Part shown: positions 1-7,761 of the stretch, in pieces | How positions within the stretch are numbered: position 1 is the first letter of the stretch | Layout of the letters: every line of letters begins with the position of its first letter | Source: Dokdonella_A sp014338185 | GTDB lineage: Bacteria; Pseudomonadota; Gammaproteobacteria; Xanthomonadales; Rhodanobacteraceae | Reading direction: 5' to 3' | NCBI GenBank assembly: GCA_030263295.1 | Contig: SZOS01000037.1 | Span: 1 to 32,425, forward strand | Length of the DNA: 32,425 nucleotides | The notes under the pieces: model-generated | Told to the model about the DNA's origin: nothing | The model's input: the letters and a program-made list of their open reading frames with translations, nothing else | The model's database searches: none | Program-made: the position numbers and the translations under genes

Positions 1-89
1 CGCGTCCGGCGCGGCCCGAGGCCGCCGCACCCGCACCCGCGGCGTGGCCGGCCAACGATGGTTTCGGCGACGACGACATCCCGTTCTAG
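1..89 (+). CDS. ssb: Single-stranded DNA-binding protein, C-terminal end (partial)
   Basis: The window opens inside this gene. Read from base 3, 28 residues are visible, rich in Ala and Pro, ending G-F-G-D-D-D-I-P-F before TAG at 87-89. The acidic tail ending D-D-D-I-P-F is the hallmark C-terminus of bacterial SSB, the peptide that recruits replication and repair partners such as exonuclease I, RecQ, PriA and DNA polymerase III chi. The Ala/Pro-rich stretch before it fits the flexible linker. The OB-fold lies outside the window. The identification rests on the tail alone, but that tail is very specific. Confidence 0.85.
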   Translation, partial: RPARPEAAAPAPAAWPANDGFGDDDIPF

Positions 90-90
90 C

Positions 91-109
91 GATCGGCTCG
101 GGCTACCAT
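91..109 (+). promoter_or_regulatory. Promoter-like element upstream of rmlB, copy 1 of a 19-bp repeat
   Basis: GATCGGCTCGGGCTACCAT ends in TACCAT (104-109), a fair match to a -10 hexamer, 38 bases before the rmlB ATG. The same element, identical at 15 of 19 positions, lies upstream of xanB at 4021-4039. No convincing -35 is visible. It may be an extended -10 promoter or a binding site shared by the two sugar-nucleotide genes. Inference only. Confidence 0.35.
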
Positions 110-147
110 AGGCGCCCGTTTCGACGCCCAGGCAGCACCTACGACCG

Positions 148-1203
148 ATGAAAACCCTGCTCGTCACCGGTGGCGCCGGTTTCATAGGCGGCAATTTCGT
201 GCTGGCCGCGCTGGCCCAGGGCGGCGTGCGCATCGTCAACCTCGACGCGCTCACCTATGCCGGCAACCGCGACACGCTGGCGTCGCTGAATGGGCGTGAC
301 GAGCATCGCTTCGTGCATGGTGACATCGGTGATGCGGAACGGGTGCGGCAGTTGCTCGCCGAGCACCAGCCCGATGCGATCGTCAATTTCGCGGCCGAGT
401 CGCACGTGGACCGCTCGATCGACGGTCCGGCCGCGTTCGTGCAGACCAATGTGGTGGGCACGCTCAACCTGCTCGAATGCGCGCTGGCGCATTGGCGCGC
501 CTTGCCGCTGGAGCGGCAGGACGGCTTCCGCTTCCTGCACGTGTCCACCGACGAGGTGTATGGCTCGCTCGGCCCGCTCGGGCGCTTCACCGAGCAGTCG
601 CCGTACGCGCCCAACTCGCCGTATTCGGCCTCCAAGGCCGCGTCCGACCACCTCGTGCGTGCGTTCCACCACACCTACGGCCTGCCCACGCTCACCACCA
701 ACTGCTCCAACAACTACGGGCCCTACCAGTTTCCCGAAAAGCTCATTCCGCTGGTGATCCAGAAGGCGCTCGCGGGCGAGCCGCTGCCCGTGTACGGTGA
801 TGGCCGCAACGTGCGCGACTGGCTGTACGTGGGCGACCACTGCAGTGCGATCCGGCGCGTGCTCGACATCGGCCGCGTTGGCGAGGTCTACAACGTCGGC
901 GGTGACGCCGAGCGCGAGAACATCACGGTGGTGAAGACGATCTGCGCGCTGCTCGACGAGCGTCGGCCGCTGGCCGATGGCGGCAGGCGCGAATCGCTCA
1001 TCGCCTACGTCAAGGACCGCCCCGGCCACGATCGCCGCTATGCGATCGATGCGGGCAAGATCAAGCGCGAGCTGGGCTGGCGTCCGGCCGAATCCTTCGA
1101 CAGCGGCCTGGCCCGCACCGTCGACTGGTACCTGGACAACCAGGCGTGGGTCGCGCGCGTGCTCGACGGCAGCTACCGCATGGAGCGCCTGGGCGGCGCG
1201 TGA
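148..1203 (+). CDS. rmlB: dTDP-glucose 4,6-dehydratase
   Basis: The 351-residue product converts dTDP-D-glucose to dTDP-4-keto-6-deoxy-D-glucose, the second step of dTDP-L-rhamnose synthesis for LPS O-antigen or exopolysaccharide, in the cytoplasm. It is an extended short-chain dehydrogenase. The NAD-binding glycine motif T-G-G-A-G-F-I-G sits at residues 7-14, the dehydratase triad T134-D135-E136 lies in H-V-S-T-D-E-V-Y-G, and the catalytic Y159-x3-K163 lies in Y-S-A-S-K. The length is usual for the family. It starts at ATG with no clear Shine-Dalgarno sequence in front. It is the first of the rml genes, but rmlA follows only after an interrupting gene on the other strand. Confidence 0.97.
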   Translation: MKTLLVTGGAGFIGGNFVLAALAQGGVRIVNLDALTYAGNRDTLASLNGRDEHRFVHGDIGDAERVRQLLAEHQPDAIVNFAAESHVDRSIDGPAAFVQTNVVGTLNLLECALAHWRALPLERQDGFRFLHVSTDEVYGSLGPLGRFTEQSPYAPNSPYSASKAASDHLVRAFHHTYGLPTLTTNCSNNYGPYQFPEKLIPLVIQKALAGEPLPVYGDGRNVRDWLYVGDHCSAIRRVLDIGRVGEVYNVGGDAERENITVVKTICALLDERRPLADGGRRESLIAYVKDRPGHDRRYAIDAGKIKRELGWRPAESFDSGLARTVDWYLDNQAWVARVLDGSYRMERLGGA

Positions 1204-1206
1204 GCG

Positions 1207-1218
1207 GCCGCGCGCGGC
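1207..1218. terminator. GC-only inverted repeat between convergent genes
   Basis: GCCGCGCGCGGC is a perfect 12-base palindrome filling most of the 15-base gap between the rmlB stop and the stop of the opposing lipoprotein gene. It could form a short stem acting on both strands, but it has almost no loop and no T-run, so a terminator role is weakly supported. Confidence 0.25.
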
Positions 1219-1545
1219 TCACGGCATCCAGGCGTGGCTGAGCTCCTGGTCGTCGCAGCGCACCCAGATGCGGATGTCGTTGGCCATGATGCTGGTCGAG
1301 AACGTGCCCTGCGGGTGCGCGGGCATGAATTCGAGCAGCCGCGGCCGTGCCTGGCGCACCACCCGTTCGAACACCGCACGGTCGGTCACGGGTGGCGAGC
1401 CGAGGTCGGCATAGGCCTGGTCGAGGATCGCCGCCACCTCGTCGATGCAGGCCTGTGCCTGCGCCTGCGCGTCGGCCCCGGCGCGGCAGCCGCCCAGCAG
1501 CATCGCCGCCGCCACGACGCACACCTGCCAGCCGATCATGCCCAT
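1219..1545 (-). CDS. Small predicted lipoprotein of unknown function
   Basis: No family is recognised. The 108-residue product begins with a short hydrophobic signal (V-V-A-A-A-M-L-L-G-G-C), whose L-G-G-C fits a signal peptidase II lipobox, so it should be lipid-anchored in the envelope. The mature part is about 88 residues, with a helical Ala/Gln-rich start, a further Cys in A-C-I-D-E-V and another near the end in V-R-C-D-D. A strong purine-rich Shine-Dalgarno (GGGGGAAGG on the minus strand) lies just upstream. Its spacing favours the second ATG at 1539 (106 residues) over the first at 1545. The gene is antisense to the rml genes and splits rmlB from rmlA. The signal and the ribosome binding site argue that it is real rather than a shadow of the opposite strand. 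Confidence 0.7.
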   Translation of the reverse strand: MGMIGWQVCVVAAAMLLGGCRAGADAQAQAQACIDEVAAILDQAYADLGSPPVTDRAVFERVVRQARPRLLEFMPAHPQGTFSTSIMANDIRIWVRCDDQELSHAWMP

Positions 1546-1619
1546 GTGCCTTCCCCCGGGGTCGCGCCAGTGACCGGGCCACGCGCGCAAGCGCCGCGTG
1601 CGCATGGGACTGGCGGCAA

Positions 1620-1633
1620 CGATGTTAACATCG
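1620..1633. promoter_or_regulatory. Perfect 14-bp AT-rich palindrome between divergent genes
   Basis: CGATGTTAACATCG is a perfect inverted repeat in the 148-base gap between the lipoprotein gene (leftward) and rmlA (rightward). Each strand reads TAACAT, a passable -10 hexamer, so it could serve as a two-way promoter core or as an operator for a dimeric regulator. No good -35 is seen at either side. Confidence 0.35.
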
Positions 1634-1693
1634 ACGGTTCGCCGCGCCCGCACAATCCAACCCATGGCGTCGTCCCTGCACAGTGAGTCCAGC

Positions 1694-2578
1694 ATGACCC
1701 GTCGCGGCATCATCCTTGCCGGTGGTTCCGGCACGCGGCTGTACCCGGTGACGCAGGCAGTGAGCAAGCAACTGCTGCCGGTGTACGACAAGCCGATGAT
1801 CTACTACCCGCTGTCGACGCTGATGCTGGCCGGCATCCGCGAGGTGCTGGTCATCAACACACCCCACGAGCAGGCCCTGTTCCAGCGCCTGCTCGGCGAC
1901 GGCTCGCAGTGGGGCATCTCGATCCACTATGCGGTGCAACCCTCGCCCGACGGTCTCGCCCAGGCGTTCCTGATCGGGCGTGAGTTCGTCGCCGGCCGGC
2001 CCAGCTGCCTCGTGCTCGGCGACAACATCTTCTACGGCCATGGCTTCACCGAACAGCTCGCGCGCGCGGCCGCTCGCGAGGACGGCGCGACCGTGTTCGG
2101 CTACTGGGTGCGTGATCCCGAGCGCTACGGCGTGGCCGAGTTCGATGTCTCGGGTCGCGTCGTCGGTCTCGAGGAAAAGCCTGTGCAGCCGCGCTCGAAC
2201 TGGGCCGTCACCGGGCTGTATTTCTACGACGCGGCGGTGTGCGAGCACGCAGCCGCGCTCAAGCCGTCCGCGCGTGGCGAGCTCGAAATCACCGACCTCA
2301 ACCGCCGTTATCTCGACGCCGGCAAGCTCATGCTCGAAAAGCTGGGTCGCGGCTATGCCTGGCTCGACACCGGCACCCACGAATCGCTCGTCGAGGCGTC
2401 GAACTACGTCGAGACGATCGAGAAGCGGCAGGGACTGAAGGTGTGCTGTCCCGAGGAGATCGCATTCCAGAGTGGCTGGATCGATGCCGAGCAGGTGCTG
2501 CGGCTGGCCGCGCCGCTGGCCAAGAACGGCTATGGCCAGTACCTGCAGCGCATGGTGCGGCTGGGGCGCGGCGCGTGA
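1694..2578 (+). CDS. rmlA: Glucose-1-phosphate thymidylyltransferase
   Basis: The 294-residue product joins dTTP and glucose-1-phosphate to make dTDP-glucose, the first and feedback-regulated step of dTDP-rhamnose synthesis. The nucleotidyltransferase signature G-G-S-G-T-R-L-Y-P-V-T lies at residues 10-20. It is followed by K-Q-L-L-P-V-Y-D-K-P-M-I-Y-Y-P-L, typical of RmlA, and later V-G-L-E-E-K-P and W-L-D-T-G-T-H-E. The chosen ATG gives the family's usual length. An in-frame ATG at 1664 would add ten atypical residues. No strong Shine-Dalgarno is seen. The stop overlaps the rmlC start by four bases (GTGA), implying translational coupling. Confidence 0.97.
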   Translation: MTRRGIILAGGSGTRLYPVTQAVSKQLLPVYDKPMIYYPLSTLMLAGIREVLVINTPHEQALFQRLLGDGSQWGISIHYAVQPSPDGLAQAFLIGREFVAGRPSCLVLGDNIFYGHGFTEQLARAAAREDGATVFGYWVRDPERYGVAEFDVSGRVVGLEEKPVQPRSNWAVTGLYFYDAAVCEHAAALKPSARGELEITDLNRRYLDAGKLMLEKLGRGYAWLDTGTHESLVEASNYVETIEKRQGLKVCCPEEIAFQSGWIDAEQVLRLAAPLAKNGYGQYLQRMVRLGRGA

Positions 2579-3138
2579 AGCTGATCCAGACCGCCCTGCC
2601 CGGCTGCGTGGTGATCGAGCCGGTCGTGCATGGCGATGCGCGCGGCTTCTTCTACGAGAGCTTCCACGCCGGCAAATTCGCTGCAGCGGGGCTCGATCTC
2701 GACTTCGTGCAATGCAACGTGTCGCGTTCGGCGCACGGCGTGCTGCGCGGCCTGCACTACCAGTGGCCGCAGCCGCAAGGCAAGCTCGTCAACGTGCTCG
2801 AAGGCGAGGTCTACGACGTCGCGGTCGACATCCGCGTGGGTTCACCCACCTTCGGGCAGTGGGTGGCGGCGATCCTGTCGGCCGACAACAAGCGCCATTT
2901 CTGGATCCCGGAAGGCTTCGCGCATGGCTTCGTGGTGCTGTCGGAGCAGGCCACCTTCACCTATCAGTGCACGGCGCTGTACCAACGCGAGTTCGATGCC
3001 GGCATCCGCTGGAACGATGCGCAGCTCGCCATCGACTGGCCGCTCGCGCAGCCGCTGCTGTCGGACAAGGACCAGCGCACGCCATTCCTCGCCGAGGTGC
3101 CACGCGAGCGTCTGCCGGCGTACGTGGCGCCGGGCTGA
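2575..3138 (+). CDS. rmlC: dTDP-4-dehydrorhamnose 3,5-epimerase
   Basis: The 187-residue cupin epimerises C3 and C5 of dTDP-4-keto-6-deoxy-glucose, the third rhamnose step. It starts at GTG (2575-2577), overlapping the TGA of rmlA, which gives V-K-L-I-Q as the N-terminus and the normal family length. Signatures include D-A-R-G-F-F-Y-E-S-F near residue 21, the catalytic histidine H61 in V-L-R-G-L-H-Y-Q, L-V-N-V-L-E-G-E-V-Y-D-V-A-V-D-I-R, and I-P-E-G-F-A-H-G-F. It acts in the cytoplasm as a dimer, as known for the family. Confidence 0.97.
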   Translation: MKLIQTALPGCVVIEPVVHGDARGFFYESFHAGKFAAAGLDLDFVQCNVSRSAHGVLRGLHYQWPQPQGKLVNVLEGEVYDVAVDIRVGSPTFGQWVAAILSADNKRHFWIPEGFAHGFVVLSEQATFTYQCTALYQREFDAGIRWNDAQLAIDWPLAQPLLSDKDQRTPFLAEVPRERLPAYVAPG

Positions 3139-3195
3139 GCGCGCCGTGCCGGTGTCCACGCCAGGGCGTTGCCGCGCACGGATCGGGACCGGTCG

Positions 3196-4104
3196 GTGAG
3201 GATCCTCCTGCTCGGCGCCAACGGTCAGGTCGGGCATGCGCTGCGCGCGGCATTGCAGCCGCTGGGCGAAGTCGTGGCTGCGACGCGCGACGGCGTCGCG
3301 GCCGATGGCTCGGCCTGCCTGCGCGCCGACCTGGCCGATCCGGCGTCGCTGGCGCAGGCACTGGCGCACGCGGCGCCACGCCTCATCGTCAACGCCGCCG
3401 CGTACACCGCGGTCGACCGCGCCGAGGACGAGCCGCAGCAGGCCGAGCGGATCAACCACCAGGCGCTGGCCGAACTCGGCGCCTGGGCCGCGGCGCAGCG
3501 CGCGCGCGTGGTCCATTACTCGACCGACTACGTGTTCGACGGCAGCGCACAGCGGCCCTACCGCGAGGAGGATGCGACGGCGCCGCTGGGTGTGTACGGA
3601 CGCAGCAAGCTCGCGGGCGAGCAAGCGCTGCGCGCGAGCGGCGCGGACCACCTGATCCTGCGTACGGCCTGGGTGTATGCGCCACGCGGGCACAACTTCC
3701 TGCGCACGATGCTGCGCCTGGCACACGAGCGCGACGAGCTGCGCGTGGTCGCCGACCAGGTCGGCGCACCGACCCCCGCGCACTGGATCGCGCAGGCCAG
3801 CGCGCACGTGCTCGCGCGCTGGCGTGACCACAGCCACACACTGCATGTGGTCGCCGCGGGTCGCGCGAGCTGGCACGGGTTCGCGAGCGCGATCGTCGCG
3901 CGCGCCCACGCGCGCGGCCTGCTGGCGCGTGTCCCGCGGGTGGTGCCGATTGCCAGCGCCGACTACCCCACGCGTGCCCGGCGACCGGCCTGTTCCGTGC
4001 TCGACTGCACAAGGCTCAGGGACCGGTTCGGGCTAGAATTGCCCGATTGGACGGTCGGGCTGGATGAAGTGCTCGCCGAACTGGCCCTCCACCCCCAGCC
4101 CTGA
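3196..4104 (+). CDS. rmlD: dTDP-4-dehydrorhamnose reductase
   Basis: The 302-residue product performs the last step, NAD(P)H-dependent reduction to dTDP-L-rhamnose. The GTG at 3196 places the nucleotide-binding motif G-A-N-G-Q-V-G at residues 7-13, as expected. A TTG 27 bases upstream would add nine unneeded residues. The catalytic Y134-x3-K138 lies in V-Y-G-R-S-K, and S-T-D-Y-V-F-D-G is the conserved strand before it. The gap from rmlC is 57 bases. A promoter-like element near the 3' end of this gene may drive xanB. Confidence 0.95.
   Translation: MRILLLGANGQVGHALRAALQPLGEVVAATRDGVAADGSACLRADLADPASLAQALAHAAPRLIVNAAAYTAVDRAEDEPQQAERINHQALAELGAWAAAQRARVVHYSTDYVFDGSAQRPYREEDATAPLGVYGRSKLAGEQALRASGADHLILRTAWVYAPRGHNFLRTMLRLAHERDELRVVADQVGAPTPAHWIAQASAHVLARWRDHSHTLHVVAAGRASWHGFASAIVARAHARGLLARVPRVVPIASADYPTRARRPACSVLDCTRLRDRFGLELPDWTVGLDEVLAELALHPQP
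4021..4039 (+). promoter_or_regulatory. Promoter-like element inside rmlD upstream of xanB, copy 2 of the 19-bp repeat
   Basis: GACCGGTTCGGGCTAGAAT differs from the rmlB copy at four positions. TAGAAT (4034-4039) matches five of six consensus -10 bases. It lies 104 bases before the xanB ATG, within the rmlD coding region. Repetition of a 19-bp string upstream of two genes of the same pathway group supports a regulatory role, but no -35 is clear. Confidence 0.4.
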
Positions 4105-4143
4105 AGCGCCCGTGCCGGCGCCGGGCGTTGCAGGAGTTGATGC

Positions 4144-5676
4144 ATGCTCGTTCCCGTGATCCTGTCCGGCGGTGCCGGTACGCGTCTGTGGCCGGTGTCG
4201 CGCAGCGCCTATCCCAAGCCGTTCATGCGCATGGGCGATGGCCAGTCGCTGCTGGGCAAGACGCTCGCGCGCGCGCTGGCCTGCGCCGACGGCGCGCCCG
4301 TGCTCACCGTGACCGGGCGTGACTACTACTTCCTCACCCGTGACGAATACGCGCAGGCCGGCGTCGCGCTCGAGCGCTTGCCGTTCCTGCTCGAACCGGC
4401 CGGGCGCAACACCGCGCCCGCGGTCGTGCTCGCCGCGCTGCACGCGCGCGACCACATCGCAGCGGATGCGACCTTGCTGGTGCTGCCGGCCGACCACCTG
4501 ATCCGCGACCTCGACGCATTCGTGGCCGATGCCGCGCGTGCCGCGCGCCTCGCGCGCGATGGCTGGCTCGTCACCTTCGGCATCCGTCCGACCCATCCCG
4601 AAACCGGCTTCGGCTACATCCGCATGGGCGAGGCGATCGCCGCGCCTGCGCCGCGCCGCTCACGCACGCTGGCGGATGCCGCCGACGCGGTGCAGGAGTG
4701 CGTCGATTGCAGCTGCGCGGCCGAGGACCGGGGCGCGACCCCTGCGCCGCTGGGGCGTGCGGTGCGCGCGTTCGTCGAGAAGCCCAACACGCAGACCGCC
4801 GAAGGCTACGTCGCCTCGGGTGAGTACGTGTGGAACTCGGGCATGTTCTGCTTCCGTGCCGACACCTTGCTCGAGGTCGCCGCGCAGGTCTGTCCCGACG
4901 TGCTGGCGGCGGCACAGGCCTGCCATGCGCAGGCCACCAGCCATGACAGCCCCATCGAGTATGCGCGCGAGGCATTCCTGGCCCAGCCCGACATCTCGAT
5001 CGACTACGCAATCATGGAACGCGCGCCGCGCGTGGCGGTGGTGCCCGCCGGCTTCGACTGGAGCGACATCGGTTCGTGGAAGGCGATGAGCGATCTCGAC
5101 GCCGCCGATGGTGAAGGCAACCGCGTGCACGGCCAGGCCGTGGTGGTGGAAAGCGCCAATTGCTACATCCAGGCGCAGGGTCGCGTGGTGGCCGCGGTGG
5201 GTGTGCAGGACCTCGTGATCGTCGACACCGGCGATGCGGTGCTGGTATCGCACCGCGAACGCGCGCAGGCGGTCAAGCAGGTGGTGGAACGCCTGCGCGC
5301 CGACAACCACGCGGCGGCCAGCGTGCACCAGACCGTGCATCGGCCGTGGGGCAGCTACACCGTGCTCGAGGATGCCGCCGACTGCAAGGTCAAGCGCCTC
5401 ACGGTCAAGCCCGGCCACGTGCTGTCGCTGCAGTTGCACCATCGCCGCAGCGAGCATTGGACCGTGGTCGAGGGCGTGGCCAAGGTGCGCATCGGCGAGC
5501 GCGAGTTCATGCTCAACCGCAACGAATCGGCCTATATCCCGATGCACACGGTGCACCGGCTCGAGAACCCCACCGACAGCGACATCCACCTCATCGAGGT
5601 GCAGTGCGGCGATTACTTCGGCGAAGATGACATCGAGCGCCTGGAAGATCGCTATGGCCGGGTCGCTGGCAAGTGA
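4144..5676 (+). CDS. xanB: Mannose-1-phosphate guanylyltransferase / mannose-6-phosphate isomerase, with an extra Cys-containing insert
   Basis: This bifunctional enzyme (ManC/XanB type, 510 residues) makes GDP-mannose and interconverts fructose- and mannose-6-phosphate for exopolysaccharide or LPS. The N-terminal nucleotidyltransferase domain (about 1-340) has G-G-A-G-T-R-L-W-P-V-S-R at 9-20, L-P-A-D-H, R-A-F-V-E-K-P-N and W-N-S-G-M-F. The C-terminal cupin isomerase domain (about 398-505) has R-P-W-G-S-Y, L-Q-L-H-H-R-R-S-E-H-W and I-P-M-H-T-V-H-R-L. It is longer than the usual 470-480 residues because about 38 residues (166-204) are inserted between G-Y-I-R-M-G-E-A and the F-V-E-K-P strand. 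The insert contains C186-x2-C189-x-C191. AGGAG seven bases before the ATG fixes the start. In Xanthomonas xanA follows this gene, but here a peptidase gene does. Confidence 0.95.
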   Translation: MLVPVILSGGAGTRLWPVSRSAYPKPFMRMGDGQSLLGKTLARALACADGAPVLTVTGRDYYFLTRDEYAQAGVALERLPFLLEPAGRNTAPAVVLAALHARDHIAADATLLVLPADHLIRDLDAFVADAARAARLARDGWLVTFGIRPTHPETGFGYIRMGEAIAAPAPRRSRTLADAADAVQECVDCSCAAEDRGATPAPLGRAVRAFVEKPNTQTAEGYVASGEYVWNSGMFCFRADTLLEVAAQVCPDVLAAAQACHAQATSHDSPIEYAREAFLAQPDISIDYAIMERAPRVAVVPAGFDWSDIGSWKAMSDLDAADGEGNRVHGQAVVVESANCYIQAQGRVVAAVGVQDLVIVDTGDAVLVSHRERAQAVKQVVERLRADNHAAASVHQTVHRPWGSYTVLEDAADCKVKRLTVKPGHVLSLQLHHRRSEHWTVVEGVAKVRIGEREFMLNRNESAYIPMHTVHRLENPTDSDIHLIEVQCGDYFGEDDIERLEDRYGRVAGK

Positions 5677-5737
5677 GGCATCAGCGCACGGCCCTGCCGG
5701 ATCCGAACCCGTCCCAACCCCTGAAGGAGTCACATCG

Positions 5738-7732
5738 ATGAAATGGCTTTCGCTGATCGCGCTGGCCCTGCTGCCGGCACTGGGTCTGGCCCAGGCACCC
5801 GCGACACCGGCCGCCACCGCGGCCAAGGGTCCGCCGCCGCTGGAGGACTTCACGCGCAATGCCGACTACGCGCAGATGGCGATCTCGCCGAGCGGGCGTT
5901 ACCTCGCGGCGACGATCCCGTTCGACGAGACGACCGTGCTGTACGTGATCGACCGCACCACCAACCAGCGCACCGCGACGATCCGCGCGGCTGGCGAGAA
6001 CACCGTCGATGAGTTCTGGTGGGTCAACGACACGCGCATCGTGGCCAGCGTCGCCGAACGCCTGGGCGGGGTCGACCGGCCCAAGCCCACCGGCGAGCTG
6101 TATGCGATCAATGCCGATGGGTCCGGCTCGATGCAACTGTTCGGCTCCCGCGCCGCCGGCGGCGCGACGGGAACGCGCACCAAGCGCGGCGGCGCGCAGC
6201 GCTATGCGAGCGCCCAGGTCATCGACGTGCTGCCGGGCGACGAGCGCCACATCCTCATTGCCACCTTTGATTGGCGCAACAGCCAGCAGGCCCCGCCGAG
6301 CGCGGAACTATTGGATGTGTACACCGGCAAGACCACGCGCGTCGCGGTCGGACCCAAGGCCGGCGCATCGTTCGTCGCCGACCACGAAGGCAAGGTCCGC
6401 GTGGCGGTCGCGCCCAACGACAGGCTCAACCCGGTCATGTACCTGCGTGCGGGCAAGGGCGATGAATGGGGCGTATTCAACGACCCCGACCAAAGCGGCG
6501 CGATCATCACGCCACTGCTGTTTGCGCGCGACAACCGCCACCTCTACGCCACGATCGAGCGCGCCGACAAGGCCGATGCGCTGTACCGCATCGACCTCGG
6601 CGATGGCAAGCGCGAGCTGTTGTACGAGGGCGGCGCCGACCCCGGTCGGTTGCTGCTCACGCCCGACCGCCTGGATGCCTATGGCGTGATGACCTACGAC
6701 GGCAAGACCGCGGTCCACGTGTTCGACACGGCGTCGCAGTTCGGGCGCCTCGCGCTGTCGCTGCAACAGGCATTTCCGGGCCAGGTGGCGGTGTTCGGCA
6801 GCTTCGCCGAGGATGGCAAGTTCGGTCTCGTGCACGTGTTCAGCGACCGCAACCCCGGTGACTTCTACCTGTTCGACACGACCAAGAAGAACGCCGAGTA
6901 CCTTGCCAGCGCGCGCAAGTGGATCGAGCCGGAGCAGATGGCAACGATGCAGCCGGTGCGCTTCAAGGCGCGCGACGGGCTTGAGATCAACGGCTACCTC
7001 ACGCTGCCGCGTGGCGGAGACGGCAAGAACCTGCCGCTCATCGTCAATCCGCACGGCGGCCCGCATGGCCCGCGCGACTACTGGGAGTTCAATCCCGAAG
7101 CGCAGTTGCTGGCCAGTCGCGGTTATGCGGTGCTGCAGGTCAACTTCCGCGGCTCGGGTGGCTATGGCAACGACTTCCAGCGCGCCGGCTATCGGCAGTG
7201 GGGTCTGCGCATGCAGGACGACCTGACCGACGCCACGCGCTGGGCGGTGCAGCAGGGATATGCCGATCCGCGGCGCCTGTGCATCTACGGTGCGAGTTAC
7301 GGCGGCTACGCCGCGCTCGAGGGCGTGGTACGCGAACCCGACCTGTACCGCTGCGCGATCGGTTACGTGGGCGTGTACGACCTCGAGCTCATGTATCGCG
7401 ACGGCGACATTCCGCGCGGCCTGTTCGGCAAGCGCTACCTGGAAATGGTGCTCGGTCGCGACAGCACCGACCTGCGCGCGCGTTCACCGGCCGCCAACGT
7501 GGACAAGATCAAGGCCGCGCTCATGATCGCGGTCGGCGGGCGTGACGAGCGCGTGCCGCCAAGCCAGGCCAAGGCCTTGCGTGCGGCGCTGGACAAGGCC
7601 GGCAAGCCGTATGAATGGCTGCTCAAGGACGCGGAGGGCCACGGCTTCTACCGCGCCGAGAACCGGCAGGAGCTGTACACGCGGCTGTTGGCGTTCCTCA
7701 CCGCGAACCTCGCCGCGCCGGCCGCGCACTGA
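5738..7732 (+). CDS. Secreted S9-family serine peptidase (prolyl oligopeptidase / acylaminoacyl-peptidase type)
   Basis: The 664-residue product has a cleavable signal peptide (M-K-W-L-S-L-I-A-L-A-L-L-P-A-L-G-L-A, then Q-A). A beta-propeller region runs to about residue 400 and an alpha/beta-hydrolase domain covers about 420-664. The catalytic triad is visible: S520 in G-A-S-Y-G-G-Y, D603 in G-G-R-D-E-R-V-P and H635 in E-G-H-G-F. H-G-G-P-H-G marks the oxyanion region. S9 enzymes cleave short peptides, and this one should act in the periplasm or outside. GAAGGAG eight bases before the ATG fixes the start. The gap from xanB is 61 bases, so co-transcription is possible although the functions are unrelated. 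Exact specificity cannot be read from sequence. Confidence 0.9.
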   Translation: MKWLSLIALALLPALGLAQAPATPAATAAKGPPPLEDFTRNADYAQMAISPSGRYLAATIPFDETTVLYVIDRTTNQRTATIRAAGENTVDEFWWVNDTRIVASVAERLGGVDRPKPTGELYAINADGSGSMQLFGSRAAGGATGTRTKRGGAQRYASAQVIDVLPGDERHILIATFDWRNSQQAPPSAELLDVYTGKTTRVAVGPKAGASFVADHEGKVRVAVAPNDRLNPVMYLRAGKGDEWGVFNDPDQSGAIITPLLFARDNRHLYATIERADKADALYRIDLGDGKRELLYEGGADPGRLLLTPDRLDAYGVMTYDGKTAVHVFDTASQFGRLALSLQQAFPGQVAVFGSFAEDGKFGLVHVFSDRNPGDFYLFDTTKKNAEYLASARKWIEPEQMATMQPVRFKARDGLEINGYLTLPRGGDGKNLPLIVNPHGGPHGPRDYWEFNPEAQLLASRGYAVLQVNFRGSGGYGNDFQRAGYRQWGLRMQDDLTDATRWAVQQGYADPRRLCIYGASYGGYAALEGVVREPDLYRCAIGYVGVYDLELMYRDGDIPRGLFGKRYLEMVLGRDSTDLRARSPAANVDKIKAALMIAVGGRDERVPPSQAKALRAALDKAGKPYEWLLKDAEGHGFYRAENRQELYTRLLAFLTANLAAPAAH

Positions 7733-7761
7733 GGCGGATGTGGGTGGCGCCGCCGCGCGCA

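Noticed and set aside
1234..1686. Plus-strand frame between rmlB and rmlA that would restore same-strand order
   Set aside because: No Shine-Dalgarno or family features, while the minus-strand frame has a lipobox and a strong ribosome binding site.
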